The translations under genes were made by a program, and so were the position numbers. Below the pieces are notes generated by a model that had not been told where the DNA came from, did no database searches, and worked only from the letters and a program-made list of their open reading frames with translations. From positions 795 to 8,592 of the forward strand of contig DAGF01000068.1 in assembly GCA_002495645.1 (NCBI GenBank): a stretch of DNA of 7,798 bases, given 5' to 3'. Positions 6,401 through 7,798 of the stretch are shown here, piece after piece; position 1 is the first letter of the stretch, and every line of letters begins with the position of its first letter. This DNA comes from Euryarchaeota archaeon UBA549 (GTDB taxonomy: Archaea; Thermoplasmatota; Poseidoniia; Poseidoniales; Poseidoniaceae).

Positions 6401-7784
6401 AGCCGAGGTTTTGCTGGCCGCACACAGGGCAGAATCGCCAGTACGGGTCCAATCCAATCCCGCATCCACGGCAGTGCACGCCCGAGCGAATCGTTGGTTG
6501 AACAAGAGGGGCTTGTTGACGAGGCCACCCTTGTTGAGGCGGTTGTTGTTGTGGCCAACCTTGTTGCGCGGGAGGGCGCTGTTGCTGCTGCGGCCAGCCT
6601 TGTTGGGCAGGTTGCTGTTGTTGCTGCCAAGGCTGCTGAGGTAAGGGTTGAGGGCGTTGCTGCGGAGGTGCTTGTTGTGGGGCTTGCTGCTGCTGTCCTG
6701 CAAGAGGACGACGAACAGGAGCGACCGGTTTGGGCAACGCAGCCGTCTTTTCGGCTGCAGGGGAGGCGATGAATTCCGAGAGTGTGACCACGCCATCCCC
6801 GTCGGTATCGGCCTCAGCGTGCAGTTCAGCCGCTTCCTCAAGGCTGGTTCCCGTCGCCTGTGCGAGTTCTTCAACGTCAAGGGCACCGCTGCCGTCTTCA
6901 TCAGCGGCAATGAAATGCTCTGCTGCGCTGACAAATTCTTCTTCTTCCTCAACTTGTTCTGGCGCAGGCTCAACGGGAGATTCAACCGCTGGCTCGACTT
7001 CAGGCTCAGCGGGAGTCGTGGACGGTTCTTCCTCGACGACCAACTCGGAACTGAATGCACCAGAGAACGCATCCTGCGTGGCTTTTGCCACCTGCTTTTG
7101 GCTCTCGATGTTCACCTCCGGCTCAACCGGCTCAGAAGTTGGAACATCAGGTAGGGCAACCGTGCTGGACATTGGAAGAGGTACAGGGTCATCGGCTGGT
7201 GATGGTTCGGGACTGGCCGTTGGAAGCGGCACCGGCTCAGGCTCAGAGACAGGCTCTGCAACGGTGGGTGGGGGCGCCACCTGTTCAACTGATTCGGCCT
7301 CAGCCGCCTGTGGAGTCGGAAGCGATGTGTTCTCGGGTACATCCACGCTCGCTGCAGCGGCGCTACCGCTGGCTAAACTGGCGATGGGAATCACTTGGCC
7401 AACCACATCCAAGGCAGCGTCCAATTCCTTATCGATGGCGACAAAGGCGTCAACGGAGGCCTCAACGTTGTTGAGCAGGCTCTCAAAGGACGTCATGTAC
7501 TTGACCACCTCGTCGTTGGAACCGGTTTGGAAAGCGACAGCAAAGAGTTTCATCATGCGCATGGGGTCAGCCAAGCGCTCGAGTGCACTGCGCTGCTCCT
7601 CGCTTACGCCACCGAGGGCAGCGCCAACCTCACCGCTTGAATCGGGCATACCAAGGGCCCGGAAGAGCGGGTCGGGCATGCTCATCAAACCAAGGTGGCC
7701 CGCCACGAGGTAGTAGATCTCTCCACCCTCACATTGCATGCGTTCACTTGCGGCTTCAAAATCAAAATCGCCGGGGCGCAGCAC
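6396..7784 (-). CDS. EF-hand pair and zinc-ribbon protein with Pro/Glu- and Gln-rich linkers (hypothetical)
   Basis: The function is not recognised. Counted from GTG 7784 (462 residues), it has an N-terminal mainly helical region (about 1-140) with no signal peptide or TM helix. A Pro/Glu/Ser/Val-rich linker (about 150-285) follows. Two canonical EF-hand calcium loops come next, DEDGSGALDVEE (295-306) and DTDGDGVVTLSE (326-337), with the 1-3-5-12 acidic ligands in place. Then come a Gln/Pro-rich tract (about 363-425) holding three QQGWP units, and a C-terminal Cys4 zinc ribbon CRGC-x10-CPVC (438-455) ending QNLGY. The frame stays open to the window edge with no SD before 7784. Bases 7797-7798 would be the TG of an NTG codon, so the real start may be at or beyond the edge. 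Calcium binding and zinc binding follow from the motifs; a scaffold or protein-interaction role is inference. Confidence 0.82.
   Translation of the reverse strand: MLRPGDFDFEAASERMQCEGGEIYYLVAGHLGLMSMPDPLFRALGMPDSSGEVGAALGGVSEEQRSALERLADPMRMMKLFAVAFQTGSNDEVVKYMTSFESLLNNVEASVDAFVAIDKELDAALDVVGQVIPIASLASGSAAAASVDVPENTSLPTPQAAEAESVEQVAPPPTVAEPVSEPEPVPLPTASPEPSPADDPVPLPMSSTVALPDVPTSEPVEPEVNIESQKQVAKATQDAFSGAFSSELVVEEEPSTTPAEPEVEPAVESPVEPAPEQVEEEEEFVSAAEHFIAADEDGSGALDVEELAQATGTSLEEAAELHAEADTDGDGVVTLSEFIASPAAEKTAALPKPVAPVRRPLAGQQQQAPQQAPPQQRPQPLPQQPWQQQQQPAQQGWPQQQQRPPAQQGWPQQQPPQQGWPRQQAPLVQPTIRSGVHCRGCGIGLDPYWRFCPVCGQQNLGY
6510..6698 (-). repeat. Gln/Pro-rich low-complexity tract with three QQGWP units
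   Basis: About 63 codons are dominated by CAA/CAG Gln with Pro. The unit QQGWP occurs at 6591-6605, 6552-6566 and 6522-6536 (plus-strand coordinates), spaced 39 and 30 nt and all in frame. Codon choice differs between units (Gly GGC/GGT/GGG; Pro CCG/CCA/CCT), so the peptide repeat appears kept by selection rather than being a recent DNA duplication. Confidence 0.7.
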
Positions 7785-7798
7785 GATATCTGAAAGCA

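Noticed and set aside
6095..7072. Minus-strand open frame of 325 codons in a second frame
   Set aside because: It overlaps the real minus-strand gene and the end of the M29-like gene, and its Arg/Leu/Ser/Asn-rich low-complexity product has no recognisable motif.
6730..7713. Long plus-strand open frame (327 codons) rich in Ser, Gly and Thr, mucin-like in appearance
   Set aside because: It is antisense to the EF-hand/zinc-ribbon gene. Its composition is what the complement of Pro/Glu/Ala-rich codons would give, and it has no domain motif, whereas the minus strand shows exact EF-hand loops and a Cys4 ribbon.
1..7798. CRISPR array, tRNA, insertion sequence, toxin-antitoxin or phage defence system
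   Set aside because: No regularly spaced repeats, cloverleaf sequences, terminal inverted repeats, transposase or small paired genes were found; the six genes fill the window almost completely.

Overview
The window looks like ordinary chromosome from an archaeon. My best guess is a marine Thermoplasmatota/Poseidoniales (Marine Group II)-like genome. This rests on SD sites that fit the archaeal 16S 3' end (GGTGA, GAGGTG), very tight gene packing, acidic proteins, and an acidic EF-hand plus zinc-ribbon protein. The lineage is inferred and could not be tested without searches. No RNA genes, insertion sequences, CRISPR arrays or phage genes were seen, and no stretch over 300 bases lacks a gene.

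Layout. Positions 34-3619 (+) hold three co-directional genes: a four-TM membrane protein with a COG2426-like C-terminal membrane region; a bacterial-type Mog (molybdopterin adenylyltransferase) that starts 8 nt after the first gene's stop; and a dihydroorotase 50-56 nt further on. The dihydroorotase converges with a minus-strand M32 carboxypeptidase (3616-5160), and their stop codons share one TTAA. The carboxypeptidase is divergent from a plus-strand aminopeptidase T (M29)/NicX-like protein (5229-6377). The 68-bp gap between them holds a 10-bp direct repeat. The M29-like gene then converges, across a 7-bp-stem hairpin, with a minus-strand gene (6396 to the window end). That gene encodes a helical N-terminus, a Pro/Glu-rich linker, two EF-hand loops, a Gln/Pro/Trp repeat tract and a C-terminal Cys4 zinc ribbon.

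How the genes relate. Dihydroorotase serves pyrimidine synthesis and Mog serves molybdenum cofactor synthesis. They are metabolically unrelated, but both look bacterial in type. The divergent pair appears peptide-related, yet the M29-like member lacks nearly all the metal ligands expected for the family and may be a pseudoenzyme or do something else. That is the most interesting point in the window. I found no clear multi-gene novel system. The outer genes (first and last) have reading frames open to the window edges, so their true starts are uncertain.
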